DNA of 64,000 nucleotides from Haloactinospora alba (GCF_006717075.1 NZ_VFQC01000001.1:1659501-1723500), one strand, 5' to 3'. Positions 7,599 through 16,345 are shown, counted from the first letter of the stretch. Program-made: numbers and translations. Notes: generated by a model from the letters alone, not told the origin.

Positions 7599-8570
7599 TC
7601 ACCACCAACGCACATCACTGGCAGCCGGCAGGGCGCCGACCTCTGTCTCCGTGTGGGAGTTCAGTTCCGTCCGCAGCTGGTTCCATGCGGCTTTCGCCGT
7701 GTTGTCCGTTCCCGTGCAGTCTCCCCGCTGTTCGCAAGCGACGCGTTGGGACAGGGAACCGGCGAAGCGCAGTGGGCCCTTGCCGTGCTGTGCTCCCCAC
7801 GAACTGACAGCAGCCCACTGCTGCGCCTGGACACCGTCCGTGCGATAGATCTGGGGAACGGCACTGACGGTGGGGGCGGCACCGGAAGAGACGTGGTACA
7901 TGTCCGAGAGATCCCAGCCGTTGCTGCACGACACCGATGAGGACCCGTAGGTGGGGCATCCGCTGGCGGCGTTGGCGGCGTACAGCTGTCGGTCGGTGCG
8001 CTGGGTGAAGCCCTTCACCCAGGCGCGGGCCCACGAGGGCGAGGACCAGTCGGGTTCGGCGTCCCACCCTCCGATCACAGTGACAGCCGCGTTGTCGGCG
8101 GCGTTGGCGGCGTCGTCGACCAGGGCCGCCCACTCGCCTCCGGCTTTCGAACCGGCGGGAGCACCGTCTTCCTTGTTGTTGACGGCCAGGGCGAGACGGG
8201 CGGTCGCTCCGTTGGTGCGGCATTCGGTGAAGCCTGCGCTCCACGCCTCGGCGATGGCCACGGCGCGCTGGGTAGGGACGCGGCCGGTTGGGCTGTCGGA
8301 CCGGGTCCCGGCAGGACGCAACTGCTGGTCCTTCTCCTGGGTGCCGAGGAAGAGGAAACGTGGTCCGTCGCGTCCCTTACCGCCCGCGGCGCATCCCGCT
8401 TTCCTGGCACGCGTCGTGTCCGCCTGGGAGCTGTCGGCCTCGAACTGCACGTAGTGGCTGACCGTGAAACCGGGATAGTCCGCTGCGTGTGACGCTGTTG
8501 CGGTGGTGGTTAGTGCGAACGCGCTCACGGCTGTGACCAGTAGTTTCGGTGCATGGTGTTTGCGGGACAT
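7599..8570 (-). CDS. Secreted protein of unknown function
   Basis: 323 residues from the ATG at 8570, which has GGGGGAGG just upstream. A Sec signal peptide is evident (MSRKHHAPKLLVTAVSAFAL, then a TASHA cleavage region). The mature protein begins PGFTVSHYVQFEAD and contains VTVIGGWDAEPDWSSPSWA and CSNGWDLSDMYHVSSGAAP, with several cysteines. The pattern of beta-strand-like hydrophobic segments followed by acidic tips (RLALAVNN, VIGGWDAE) would fit a TIM-barrel glycosidase-like fold, but I do not recognise a family and claim no activity. The 3' end lies in the second unit of the tandem duplication. Confidence 0.75.
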   Translation of the reverse strand: MSRKHHAPKLLVTAVSAFALTTTATASHAADYPGFTVSHYVQFEADSSQADTTRARKAGCAAGGKGRDGPRFLFLGTQEKDQQLRPAGTRSDSPTGRVPTQRAVAIAEAWSAGFTECRTNGATARLALAVNNKEDGAPAGSKAGGEWAALVDDAANAADNAAVTVIGGWDAEPDWSSPSWARAWVKGFTQRTDRQLYAANAASGCPTYGSSSVSCSNGWDLSDMYHVSSGAAPTVSAVPQIYRTDGVQAQQWAAVSSWGAQHGKGPLRFAGSLSQRVACEQRGDCTGTDNTAKAAWNQLRTELNSHTETEVGALPAASDVRWW

Positions 8571-9098
8571 GCGTCCTCCCCCGGTTCGTGTACACGCTCC
8601 TTCCATTGCGCCGGAGATGCTCCTCAACAGCCCAGTAACCAGGAAACTGGGCGATTCCGTCCCATGTATGGGCGAAACGCCAACAAACGGCTTCCTGGTG
8701 AAGGAGACGCGGCCGGGCCGGGATGGCGGCAGTTCCCCGTTCCCCGGATGCCACGGGAACAGCGGTACCTGGCATGGAGTCGGAGGAGGGGAGGCGTAGA
8801 GCGGGACCGGTGCGGTGGTCGCCTCGCGGCGCGTGGCACAACGTGGTTCCATCGGCCACCTGCCGGCCCACACCGGGTGGGCGCTCAAGCACGGTATTCC
8901 ACGAAGGCTAATGAGTGGAGCCCGGGGACACTTAGTACCGCACCGGCCCGCACCCCTGCCCAACAGGGACGAAGGGTTTCGTATTCCATCCCTCGTAGAG
9001 TCGGTCGGACCCGACGGGATGCGAAAGGTACAGCGCTATCCGGCGGGAGGGAACGGGCTGGTTTCCCGTAATACCTTTCGAGCTGTGATGATTCACCT
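8571..9098. other. Intergenic region, no gene seen
   Basis: The 528 bp between the secreted-protein gene and the SMI1-type gene hold no convincing coding frame. Only a small hairpin (CCCAGT...ACTGGG, near 8630-8650) stands out. Promoters for the two divergent genes must lie here. Confidence 0.5.
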
Positions 9099-9530
9099 GT
9101 GTGGCGTGAACTGATTGGTGAACTGTATCCGGAGGGGCAGCTGCCCGCCCCGGCGGATGAGGCGATGATCGCCGAGGTGGAACGGGAGCTGGGGCTCCCG
9201 CTGCCTTTCGAACTCGCCTCGCTGCTGGGGGAGACCGACGGAGTGCGCAACCACTATGGTGACGCCGTCGTATGGTCGGCTGAGCGGCTGGTTGAGGACA
9301 ACCTCGCGATCAGGTCAGAACCCGACTATCTGCAGCTGTACGCTCCCTTCGACGAGATGATCTTCTTCGGTGACAGTGACATGGGGCCGCAATTTGCCTA
9401 TGTGCACACGGATTACGGTCCGGGGATCGTGGTGTGGGACCACGAGACCGACCGGAGACAGTTGGTCGTCGCGTCGCTGCGGGATTACCTGATCCGGTGC
9501 TTCACCCAGGGGAACGCGTGGTTCACGTGA
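9099..9530 (+). CDS. SMI1/KNR4 family protein
   Basis: 143 residues from a GTG start. The sequence has the SMI1/KNR4 signature: an N-terminal helix with LPAPADEAMIAEVERELGLP, then LPFELASLLGETDGV, a central FFGDSDMGPQFAY strand turn, and VVWDHETDRRQLVVASLRDY near the end. Members of this superfamily are often immunity proteins of contact-dependent toxin systems or cytoplasmic proteins of unknown role. No toxin gene is adjacent, so immunity is only a possibility. Confidence 0.8.
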   Translation: MWRELIGELYPEGQLPAPADEAMIAEVERELGLPLPFELASLLGETDGVRNHYGDAVVWSAERLVEDNLAIRSEPDYLQLYAPFDEMIFFGDSDMGPQFAYVHTDYGPGIVVWDHETDRRQLVVASLRDYLIRCFTQGNAWFT

Positions 9531-9933
9531 CCGGTTCCGTACCCCGGTCGGAGGAGGATCCGGCTCGGGCGGTTGAGGCCCGGCGTTGCCGGCGCCAGCC
9601 ACCACTCCGGGAGGTGAGCCGTGAGGTTCGTGCCCGCCAGTCGCCCACGGGGCGGATGGCGGTGCCTCGCCGTGACCTGTTCGTGGCCCGCGGGACGGGG
9701 CCACGTCGGGCTCGACCCCGCCAGCGACGGGACCGAGCCGGGGGCCGGGCCTGCAGCGCGCACCCGTACCGCGGTCTTCGTCCGTCCGGGCGCCGACACG
9801 TTACGTCCCCCGGGGCACTACTGAGCCGCGGCACGGTAAGTGGCGGTGTGACCTGGGGTTTGTGCTATTTTGCGGTGATCGTCGCGTGTTTGACGGTCAA
9901 CAGGAGCTTCGACGTCGGAAAGGCCAGTCACCC
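9531..9933. other. Intergenic region, no gene seen
   Basis: The 403 bp between the SMI1-type gene and the deformylase gene show no recognisable protein. The last 90 bases, with a TTGTGC/TATTTT-like pair around 9860, probably hold the deformylase promoter. Confidence 0.4.
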
Positions 9934-10602
9934 ATGTCCGAGCAGACCACAACCGGCGGTAGCGGCGATGCGGGGGTCCGGGTCCAGGGTTCCCCTGTTG
10001 ACACGTATCCGGACTACGCTCCTGAAGCCGAGCGGGGGCGTGTGCTGCGGGTCACGGTGGCTGGGGAGGACGTACTGCATCAGCGCGGTGCGGACGTGAC
10101 GCGTGAGCAGTTCGCTACGTCGGAACTCTCCCAGCTCATCGACGACATGTTCCGCACGATGTATGTCGCCGAAGGTGTCGGTTTGGCGGCCAGCCAGGTT
10201 GCCGTGGACATGCGGGTGTTCGTCTATGACTGCCCGGACGACGAGGGAGTGCGCCACGTAGGGCACGTGGTCAACCCCGTGCTGGACGAGCGTGACCCCG
10301 AGCAAAACCCTCTCGTGGTGGACAACGAGGGGTGCCTGTCGGTTCCCGGTCCCCATGCTGAGCTCCCCCGTGCCGAGACGGCGGTCGTGCGCGGTTACGA
10401 CAGGGAGGGGGAACCGCTGGTGATCGAGGGCACTGGTTACTTCGCTCGCTGCTTGCAGCACGAAACGGATCACACCTACGGCCGTCTCTATGTCGACCGG
10501 CTGACGAAACGGGACCGCAAGAAGGTGCTGAAGCAGATGGAGGAAATGGCCCCCGAGGTGTTCGCGCAACGGGAGGCAAACGCCGCCAACATGCTCCAGT
10601 AG
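9934..10602 (+). CDS. def: Peptide deformylase
   Basis: 222 residues. It removes the formyl group from the N-terminal methionine of nascent proteins in the cytoplasm. All three metal-site motifs are present: GVGLAASQ (residues 81-88), EGCLSVP with metal ligand Cys134, and QHETDH with ligands His176 and His180 and catalytic Glu177. Motif I has serine where proline is most common. There is an N-terminal extension of about 40 residues compared with E. coli Def, as in other actinobacterial paralogues. The ATG at 9934 is preferred to upstream frame continuation because the family fold starts shortly after it. Confidence 0.93.
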   Translation: MSEQTTTGGSGDAGVRVQGSPVDTYPDYAPEAERGRVLRVTVAGEDVLHQRGADVTREQFATSELSQLIDDMFRTMYVAEGVGLAASQVAVDMRVFVYDCPDDEGVRHVGHVVNPVLDERDPEQNPLVVDNEGCLSVPGPHAELPRAETAVVRGYDREGEPLVIEGTGYFARCLQHETDHTYGRLYVDRLTKRDRKKVLKQMEEMAPEVFAQREANAANMLQ

Positions 10603-10708
10603 GCGTTCGGGGATTCCCCCGTCATTCCGCAGTGCCTGTGTGGGCAGGGAACTGGTCCATCCGTCGCCACGTCGGAGACTGTGTTTCGATCCCCTGCCCG
10701 AGTGAGGA

Positions 10709-11176
10709 ATGATGGCGAAGCTGCGAGCAACCCGAAAGCGTCTCAGCCCCCAGGCCAGTGTGCTGGGGGTCGGACTGATCGTTCTTCTCGTGGGGTGCGT
10801 CGCCCTGTTCGTCGGTATGACCGACTACACCGACCACACCGAACGCGTCGAGGCGACCGTGGAAGAGCGTGATGTCGACATCGAGCGTGACTCCGACGGG
10901 GACCGGGTCGGGAAGGACATCACCGTGTACGTCGACTACACGGTGGAGCAGGAATCCTACCGGGACATGCAGCTGTACGGGTTGGGCACGGACGACTACC
11001 ACGAGGGGGAGAGCCTCACCGTGGCCTACGCTCCGGACGAGCCCGAGCATGTCGTGACCCCCCGGAGCACGGAACCGGGGGCCTATGACCTCGCCTGGTA
11101 CGCCGGCCTCGTCGTCGTGGTGGTGGGCGTTGTCATCACCGCGGTCGGCGGGGTCATGATGAGATTGCGCAAGTAG
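10709..11176 (+). CDS. DUF3592 membrane protein
   Basis: 155 residues. Two membrane segments (about residues 17-37 and 129-150) flank an extracytoplasmic beta-rich domain with VEATVEERDVDIERD, ITVYVDYTVEQESY and LTVAYAPDEPEHV, the pattern of DUF3592 proteins. The role of the family is unknown. The start is one of two adjacent ATGs after a GTGAGGA sequence. It is followed by a strong hairpin and a convergent hydrolase gene. Confidence 0.8.
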   Translation: MMAKLRATRKRLSPQASVLGVGLIVLLVGCVALFVGMTDYTDHTERVEATVEERDVDIERDSDGDRVGKDITVYVDYTVEQESYRDMQLYGLGTDDYHEGESLTVAYAPDEPEHVVTPRSTEPGAYDLAWYAGLVVVVVGVVITAVGGVMMRLRK

Positions 11177-11222
11177 GAGGAGCACCGGTCCGTGGCCCGT
11201 GCTCCCCACCGCGGGTTCTCGG

Positions 11223-11264
11223 CGCCGCCTGCGGGGCTGGTCGGTAGTTGGCTCCGCAGGCGGC
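11223..11264. terminator. Hairpin terminator between convergent genes
   Basis: CGCCGCCTGCGG (11223-11234) pairs perfectly with CCGCAGGCGGCG (11253-11264), a 12-bp stem with an 18-nt loop, between convergent genes. There is no U-tract. A shorter GGAGCAC/GTGCTCC stem lies just upstream. Confidence 0.6.
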
Positions 11265-11353
11265 GGGGTCCAACCTCGCCTACCTTGTTGTTCCGTGCCG
11301 CCCGTTTCCCGAGGTCGACGGTCTGACCGGCCGCACTGTTGCCAGCGAGCCCG

Positions 11354-12268
11354 TCACGCCTTCTGTTTCCCGTCCGTTGCCGGGGGTGTTGCGTCCAGGT
11401 GGGTGGCGGCGAGTTCGGAGAGGACGGAGGAGACGCGGTTGGGAACCTCCATCGGAGTCATGTGCCCGACGTTGGGGATCTCCACCACCTCACGGCAGTC
11501 GGGCAGCATCCCGGCCATGCGGTGGGCGTGGGGGAGAGGGGTGAGCTTGTCCGCGGTGCCCGTCAGGACGATGGTGGGCATGTCCAGTGCCTGCACCCCG
11601 GTATCGAGGTTGAGTTCACTCATGACGCCGCCCCACGCTGCCCGGGAGGTTGTCGGGCAGGAGTGTACGAGCCGTGCGCAGACGTCGACCGCGGTCGGGC
11701 TGGCCTCAGGGGTCATGGTCATGTAGCGCAGAGCGGCGCGGCTCAGGGGGGTGACGGGGCCCAGCGGTAGGGGGGCGCCCAGGACAAGGCGGTGGCCGAG
11801 ACCGCCGATTTTGGGCCAGCGGTGGGAGCCGGGGAGAACACGGGCCCGTTCGGTAAGGTCGGCGCTTCCGGTGCTGGCCAGGAGGACGGCGGCGGCTCGT
11901 TCCCGTAGCTGGGTGCGCTGTGCTGCTGCCATGATGGTCATGCCACCCATGCTGTGTCCGCCGATGACGGCTTTCGTTCCGGAGGGGACCGTGGCCTGCA
12001 GCACGGCGCAGAGGTCGTCGGCCAGAGCGGTGGTGCTGTATCCCGAGCGTGGGGGCAGGTCGCTGCGTCCGTGACCGCGCTGGTCGTAGAGAACGACGCG
12101 TAGGTGGGAGGAGAGCGCCTGCGTCACGGGGGCCCAGAAGGGAACGGCACATGTCCAGCCGTGGCTGAGTACGAGGGTGGGAGCGTTGTCGGGCCCGTGC
12201 ACCTCGACGTGCAGGCGGGTGCCGTCGGCTGACGTGACCGACGTTTCGTGGTGGTTGGTTGTTGGCAT
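11354..12268 (-). CDS. Alpha/beta-fold hydrolase
   Basis: 304 residues with a complete serine-hydrolase triad: nucleophile elbow GHSMGG, acid in TGTADKLTPL, and histidine in PNVGHMTPME. The HGW oxyanion segment (VLSHGWTCAVPFW) and DQRGHGRSD are also present. The substrate is not evident; relatives include esterases, haloperoxidase-like enzymes and lipases. The ATG at 12268 has GGAGGAACC upstream. It reads convergently with the DUF3592 gene. Confidence 0.88.
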   Translation of the reverse strand: MPTTNHHETSVTSADGTRLHVEVHGPDNAPTLVLSHGWTCAVPFWAPVTQALSSHLRVVLYDQRGHGRSDLPPRSGYSTTALADDLCAVLQATVPSGTKAVIGGHSMGGMTIMAAAQRTQLRERAAAVLLASTGSADLTERARVLPGSHRWPKIGGLGHRLVLGAPLPLGPVTPLSRAALRYMTMTPEASPTAVDVCARLVHSCPTTSRAAWGGVMSELNLDTGVQALDMPTIVLTGTADKLTPLPHAHRMAGMLPDCREVVEIPNVGHMTPMEVPNRVSSVLSELAATHLDATPPATDGKQKA

Positions 12269-12528
12269 GGCGGTTCCTCCGGAGCTACTGATGAGTTCAG
12301 TCGTGCTGCCCGAGAGTAAATCATGACAATAACCATTGGAAGATTTGTGTCACACTGATCGCCGGGTAGCACCAGGACGCGACGCGGTGTCTCCCCGCTC
12401 GCGGTTGTGCTCCCGACACGTCCCAGCCCGTTGCGTGGGATCGTCGGGAACACCGGCTATAGGCTGGGCGCGGCCGGGCGACGGCGTTCCCGGCCTGTGC
12501 CGTTGACGCGTGAGGCAGTGAGAGGTCC

Positions 12529-13065
12529 GTGATCCCGATGGACGACCATGTAACGTCTGTTTCCGACATACTCATGGTGGTTCCGTTGTACTTGCCTGTC
12601 GGTGAGCGTCGACAGGGACGGATCAGTTCCACCACCCTCGATCCCGGCGCGAGCACACCCAGCAAGGTCGTGGTCGACGTCGGTTCCACACCCGAGGGGC
12701 CCGACCACGGGCCTGACGTCGAGATCGCAACCCGGCTGTGGCAGCGGGACACAGCTCCCGGTCAGCGGGACGTCCGGGGACTGTGCGGCGAACGTGACCT
12801 CATGGAGCGACGTATGCGCGACCCGCTCAGCGCCCAGTCGTTCTCCCTGCCCGAGGACGCGGCATGGTCGGAGGAGACCATGACCCTCGACGACCTCCCG
12901 CACTCTGCCACCGTTCTCACGACGCGACAGTCATGGGTGGCGGTGGTCGTGCTTGCGGAGGGGTTCCTCGTGCGGGTGTTCGTTCCCGCACCGGGGCCGG
13001 GCCCCAGGGAACTGCGCCGGGTCGCCGCCGCGCAGGAACTCGAACCGGTGCGCGGCCGCGGCTGA
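12529..13065 (+). CDS. Hypothetical protein
   Basis: 178 residues if started at the GTG at 12529, or 175 from the ATG at 12538. I recognise no family. The N-terminal half is rich in Pro, Ser, Asp and Gly; the C-terminal part has a hydrophobic strand (SWVAVVVLAEGFLVRVFVP) and ends RVAAAQELEPVRGRG. Third-position GC looks coding, and it lies co-directionally before the VOC gene. No domain-based function can be proposed. Confidence 0.5.
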   Translation: MIPMDDHVTSVSDILMVVPLYLPVGERRQGRISSTTLDPGASTPSKVVVDVGSTPEGPDHGPDVEIATRLWQRDTAPGQRDVRGLCGERDLMERRMRDPLSAQSFSLPEDAAWSEETMTLDDLPHSATVLTTRQSWVAVVVLAEGFLVRVFVPAPGPGPRELRRVAAAQELEPVRGRG

Positions 13066-13116
13066 CACCCCGCGTCGCCGTGTGCGAGCACCGGGCGGCC
13101 GCATAGCCTCGTTCCC

Positions 13117-13506
13117 ATGGTGAACGTTCTCAGCAGCAGAATCATCCTGCGCCCCACGAACCTCGAACGCAGCCGGTCCTTCTACCGTGATGTACTGGGG
13201 TTGGCCATCTACCGGGAGTTCGGCTCCGGTCCGCAGCGGGGCACCGTTTTCTTCCTCGGCGGCGGGCTGCTCGAACTGTCGGGGCACTCCGAGCAGCGTC
13301 CCGAACCCGCGGCCACCCAGCTGTGGATCCAGGTTCCCGACGCGGCAGCGGCCCAGGAGGAACTGGCGGAGCGTGGCGCCACGATCGTTCGCGAGCCGCG
13401 GCAGGAACCGTGGGGGTTGATAGAGATGCACCTGCATGATCCCGACGGTCTCCTGCTGTACGTCGTCGAGGTTCCCGAGGACCACCCCATCCGGTATCGG
13501 CCCTGA
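13117..13506 (+). CDS. VOC (glyoxalase/dioxygenase) superfamily protein
   Basis: 129 residues forming one vicinal-oxygen-chelate unit: RIILRPTNLERSRSFYRDVLG at the start, LWIQVPDAAAAQEELAERGA in the second beta-alpha repeat, and the terminal HDPDGLLLYVVEVPE. The family includes glyoxalases, fosfomycin and bleomycin resistance proteins and dioxygenases. The function here is open. Confidence 0.87.
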   Translation: MVNVLSSRIILRPTNLERSRSFYRDVLGLAIYREFGSGPQRGTVFFLGGGLLELSGHSEQRPEPAATQLWIQVPDAAAAQEELAERGATIVREPRQEPWGLIEMHLHDPDGLLLYVVEVPEDHPIRYRP

Positions 13507-13601
13507 AGCCGGTTCGACGAGCGGTCCGGGCAACTGGTTTCTGCGCGCCGCGCGCGGCGGTTATCACCCGCCGTCCCGGACACACGTATGAGGCTGGGCC
13601 A

Positions 13602-13715
13602 GGCCCAAACCACTTCCTGCAGCGCTGCGCCTGTGTCATTGACCAGTGCAGCCGTCTGGCCGGGTTCGGGCGCTCACCTCGGTGGGGGATGGCCTGACGG
13701 CTGGTCCGCGGGCGG
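13602..13715 (+). repeat. Diverged direct repeat, copy 1
   Basis: The segment contains CCCAAACCACTTCCTGC and, after about 40 bp of extra sequence, GGGTTCGGGCGCTCACCTCG followed by GGATGGCCTGACGGCTGGTC. The same two blocks recur at 15057-15128. The copies flank the Tn3 remnant and the PCD/VOC gene and may be traces of one mobile element. Confidence 0.5.
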
Positions 13716-13736
13716 GGCGAGGTACCCGACAACGTC

Positions 13737-14200
13737 GTGGGGCACGTGGTCTCCCCGATCGGGGCCGCGGCCTCCGAGGTAGCGTTCTACGACTGGCAGG
13801 GCCGCTCGGCCAAGCGCAACCACTCCGAGATCCAAGCCGGGCCACCGGTTCCGCGCTCGGTGGCCGACGTCGACGAGATCACGCTGTGGCTGATCGAGAA
13901 CGTGTGCGCCGAGGAGCGCTCCTTCGATCATGTCCGCGACCGGACGCTCAAGCACTGCCGGTCCGAGCGCATCGAGCGGGGCGGTCTGAGGAGCAGATGA
14001 TGGCCCGGGTGGCCGAGTGCATCGGGACCGAGGTACCGGAGCGGATGAACACGCTGGCCGCGCAGACCGACGACGACCCTGAACAGGGGCCGGCCGGCCA
14101 GGAGGATACCGGGGTCGTCGCCCGGATCAAGGACGCGCCGGGCAGCGTCAGCCCCAACACGCTGCTGGATGAGACGGCCAAGATGGTGTCGGCCCGGGCC
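13737..14200 (+). pseudogene. Tn3-family transposase N-terminal remnant (DUF4158 region)
   Basis: Consecutive frames give EVAFYDWQGRSAKRNHSEIQ, then DEITLWLIENVCAEERSFDH, then QMMARVAECIGTEVPERMNT, and KDAPGSVSPNTLLDETAKM. These match the DUF4158 N-terminal part of Tn3 transposases (YxWxGRTxRRHRxxIR; IKxAPGNVSLxSMLxEIxKL). At least one frameshift lies near 13990, and the catalytic core is absent. It is a decayed transposase fragment. Confidence 0.6.
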
Positions 14201-14277
14201 TGTAGCGCTCGCCGAAAACGGGCGGGTGCCGTGGTCGGCATCGCCGGTGGTCTCGACGGCGGCGGTGCCGACGGGGG

Positions 14278-14922
14278 TCAGTCCCGCCCCAGCTCGGTGC
14301 AGATACAGGCGTGGTTGCCGTCTGGGTCGGCCAGCACGACGAAGGCGGGGGCATGGCCGTCGTCGACGACGCGTCCCCCCGCGGCGACCGCTGCGGCGAT
14401 CCGCCGGTCGGCGACGTCCGGAGGGAGCGTGACGTCGAGGTGGAAGCGCTGCCGGTCGGGTGCGGTCGAGTCGGTGGTCTGAAACCACAGCGGCGGGAGT
14501 CCTCCGGCCGGGTCGACGACATCGCCGCCCGCCTCGGCACCGCCGAGGACGGCTGCCCAGAACGACAGCACCGTGTCCGAGGCAGGCGTGTCCAGGGCCA
14601 GTTCCAGCACCTGGAGCTGCTCAGGGCGCGGGACCAGCCCCTGGTCGGATGCGAGCGCGCTGATCCGCTCGGCCAAGCGGATCTCCCGTTCGGTCACTGC
14701 TCCGACCTCGTGGCTGTGCACCGTGAACTGGACGTGCCCCGCACGCAGATCGACGTCGGGACTATGGTCGGCCGCGCCGGCGAGTCGGCCCACGGCGGCG
14801 ACGAACTCGGCCCCCGCTCCGAACGAGCCGGTCTCGAACCGCGCACGCAGCGCCCCCAGCAACCACCGCCAATCGGCCAGATCGACCTGCCGGTCCCCAA
14901 GGCGAGTGGTCTGTCGCACCAT
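14278..14922 (-). CDS. PCD-like/VOC two-domain protein
   Basis: 214 residues from the ATG at 14922 (an upstream GTG at 14961 is possible). The first 105 residues resemble pterin-4a-carbinolamine dehydratase: RFETGSFGAGAEFVAAVGRL, DHSPDVDLR in place of the usual HHPD, and HSHEVGAVTERE. The rest is a VOC unit (FWAAVLGGAEAGGDVVDP; FVVLADPDGNHACICTELG). Such fusions occur in actinobacteria without known function. The pterin active-site histidine pair is altered (one His only), so dehydratase activity is uncertain. Confidence 0.75.
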   Translation of the reverse strand: MVRQTTRLGDRQVDLADWRWLLGALRARFETGSFGAGAEFVAAVGRLAGAADHSPDVDLRAGHVQFTVHSHEVGAVTEREIRLAERISALASDQGLVPRPEQLQVLELALDTPASDTVLSFWAAVLGGAEAGGDVVDPAGGLPPLWFQTTDSTAPDRQRFHLDVTLPPDVADRRIAAAVAAGGRVVDDGHAPAFVVLADPDGNHACICTELGRD

Positions 14923-15056
14923 GGCCCGAGGATAGGCCACGGCTCCCAGGCCAACAAGCACCCATAGTCACAACCTAGTGCACTTCACGTCCCTGGACAG
15001 CCCATTGCCTCTTTCCGGCGTGCTTGGGTCGGGCCCCTGAGTTGGGGCAGCACCAG

Positions 15057-15128
15057 GTCCAAACCACTGCCTGCGGGTTCGAGCGCTCACCTCGGTGAGA
15101 GTGATGGCCCGATGGCTGATCCGGGTGG
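15057..15128 (+). repeat. Diverged direct repeat, copy 2
   Basis: TCCAAACCACTGCCTGCGGG, then GAGCGCTCACCTCGGTGAGA and GATGGCCCGATGGCTGATCC, match blocks at 13602-13715 but lack the inner 40 bp of copy 1. It ends just before the oxidoreductase promoter. Confidence 0.5.
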
Positions 15129-15151
15129 TGTCCCCTCACCGAGCGAGCGCA

Positions 15152-15180
15152 TTGACCTTAACTCTGGTTGAGGTTATAGC
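15152..15180 (+). promoter_or_regulatory. SoxR-type box within a -35/-10 promoter
   Basis: TTGACC (15152-15157) and TATAGC (15175-15180) are spaced 17 bp. Between and around them lies ACCTTAAC-TCTG-GTTGAGGT, an imperfect inverted repeat whose arms match the SoxR consensus CCTCAA...TTGAGG. MerR-family activators bind such spacers. The soxR gene lies 1.2 kb away, next to the gene this promoter drives. Confidence 0.6.
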
Positions 15181-15228
15181 TTCGGCGGAAGACGGGGCGT
15201 TCGGAACAGGAACGAAGGAGGAGCAGGT

Positions 15229-16212
15229 ATGCGGGCGGTCCAGGTGACACGGTTCGGTGGCCCGGAGGTATTGGTGACAACCGAGCAACCGGACCCGGTG
15301 GCCGGGGTGGGGCAGGTGGTGGTGGACGTGTCCGCGACTGAGGTCCTGTTCCTCGACACACAGCTCCGCAGCGGGGCGTTTCGCGAACATTTCGCTGTGC
15401 AGCCTCCGTACGTTCCTGGTACCGGGGTGGCTGGCACGGTGAGTTCGGTCGGCAGGGACGTGGATCCCGGTTGGATCGGGCGGCGGGTCGTCGCCGGTAC
15501 CGCCAGAGAGGGTGAGTACGCCGGCGGGGGATGCGCGGAGCGGGCCGCAGCACCAATCAGTGAGGTGTTCGAGGTGCCGGAGGGCCTTGACCTGTCGGGG
15601 GCCTTGGCGGGTCTGCACGACGGTCTGATGGCCTTGAGTCTGGCGGAGAAGGCCGCCCTTCAGCCGGGAGAGCGGGTACTGGTGAACGCAGCGGGTGGCA
15701 GTCTCGGGGTCTGGCTGGTTCCGCTGGCGCGCGCGGCCGGCGCCCGGGTCATCGCCGCTGCCCGCGGGGAGCGGAAGCTGCGGCAGGCTCGTCAGCTGGG
15801 TGCGGATGTGGCGGTCGACTACTCCGAATCTGGCTGGACCGAGCTGGTGGGTGAGGCAACCGACGGTTCGGGGGTGGATGTGGTGTTCGACGGTGCAGGT
15901 GGTCAGATGGGTCGGTCCGCCTTCGCCGCCACCGCCGACGGCGGACGGTTCTTTTCCTACGGTGCGGCAACCGGTGGTGTGGCCGTTATCGATCCGGGCG
16001 AGGCCGAGCGCCGTCAGGTCACCGTGGTGGGTGTCGAGGACGAGATAACCCCACAGGACTGGGCGCGGCTGGCTAAACAAGCGCTGTCCGAACTGGCGGA
16101 AGGACGGATAAAGCCGGTCATCGGGCAAACCCTGCCACTGGAACGTGCCGCCGACGCGCACGCCGCGATCGCCGCCCGCAACGTTGCCGGAAAGACGGTG
16201 CTCCTCGCCTGA
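15229..16212 (+). CDS. Zinc-binding-type quinone oxidoreductase (MDR family)
   Basis: 327 residues of the medium-chain dehydrogenase/reductase family, quinone-oxidoreductase branch: MRAVQVTRFGGPEVL at the start, a GroES-like domain with YVPGTGVAGTVSSVG, and a Rossmann domain with nucleotide loop VNAAGGSLGVWLVPLAR. No zinc-ligand cysteines are present, as expected for QOR types, which use NADPH. The SoxR-like box in its promoter and the convergent soxR gene suggest induction by redox-active compounds, as for SoxR-controlled oxidoreductases in Streptomyces. The natural substrate is not known. Confidence 0.9.
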   Translation: MRAVQVTRFGGPEVLVTTEQPDPVAGVGQVVVDVSATEVLFLDTQLRSGAFREHFAVQPPYVPGTGVAGTVSSVGRDVDPGWIGRRVVAGTAREGEYAGGGCAERAAAPISEVFEVPEGLDLSGALAGLHDGLMALSLAEKAALQPGERVLVNAAGGSLGVWLVPLARAAGARVIAAARGERKLRQARQLGADVAVDYSESGWTELVGEATDGSGVDVVFDGAGGQMGRSAFAATADGGRFFSYGAATGGVAVIDPGEAERRQVTVVGVEDEITPQDWARLAKQALSELAEGRIKPVIGQTLPLERAADAHAAIAARNVAGKTVLLA

Positions 16213-16345
16213 TACCGCGCGGCCTGACCACACGCGCCAAGCTCGACCGGCCGCGCCGCGCGATCACGTTCTCGCTGGGCCGTCCGAACCGTTGCCCTGC
16301 CAAAGAACGCACAACAACAGGCCATGGAGAACGCGGAACACTCGG

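Larger units (their letters stand above)
7016..7757. repeat. 371-bp perfect tandem duplication
   Basis: Bases 7016-7386 and 7387-7757 appear identical along their length at an offset of 371 bp. The flanks diverge at once (7015 T versus 7386 A; 7387 C versus 7758 A), and there is no microhomology at the junction. The unit contains the 3' end of the MalG-like gene and the 3' end of the convergent secreted-protein gene, so one truncated copy of each results. It is either a very recent duplication or an assembly artefact. Confidence 0.92.

Noticed and set aside
13928-14488. Minus-strand frame opposite the Tn3 remnant
   Set aside because: Composition is arginine-rich shadow coding; the plus strand matches DUF4158 and the minus strand matches nothing.
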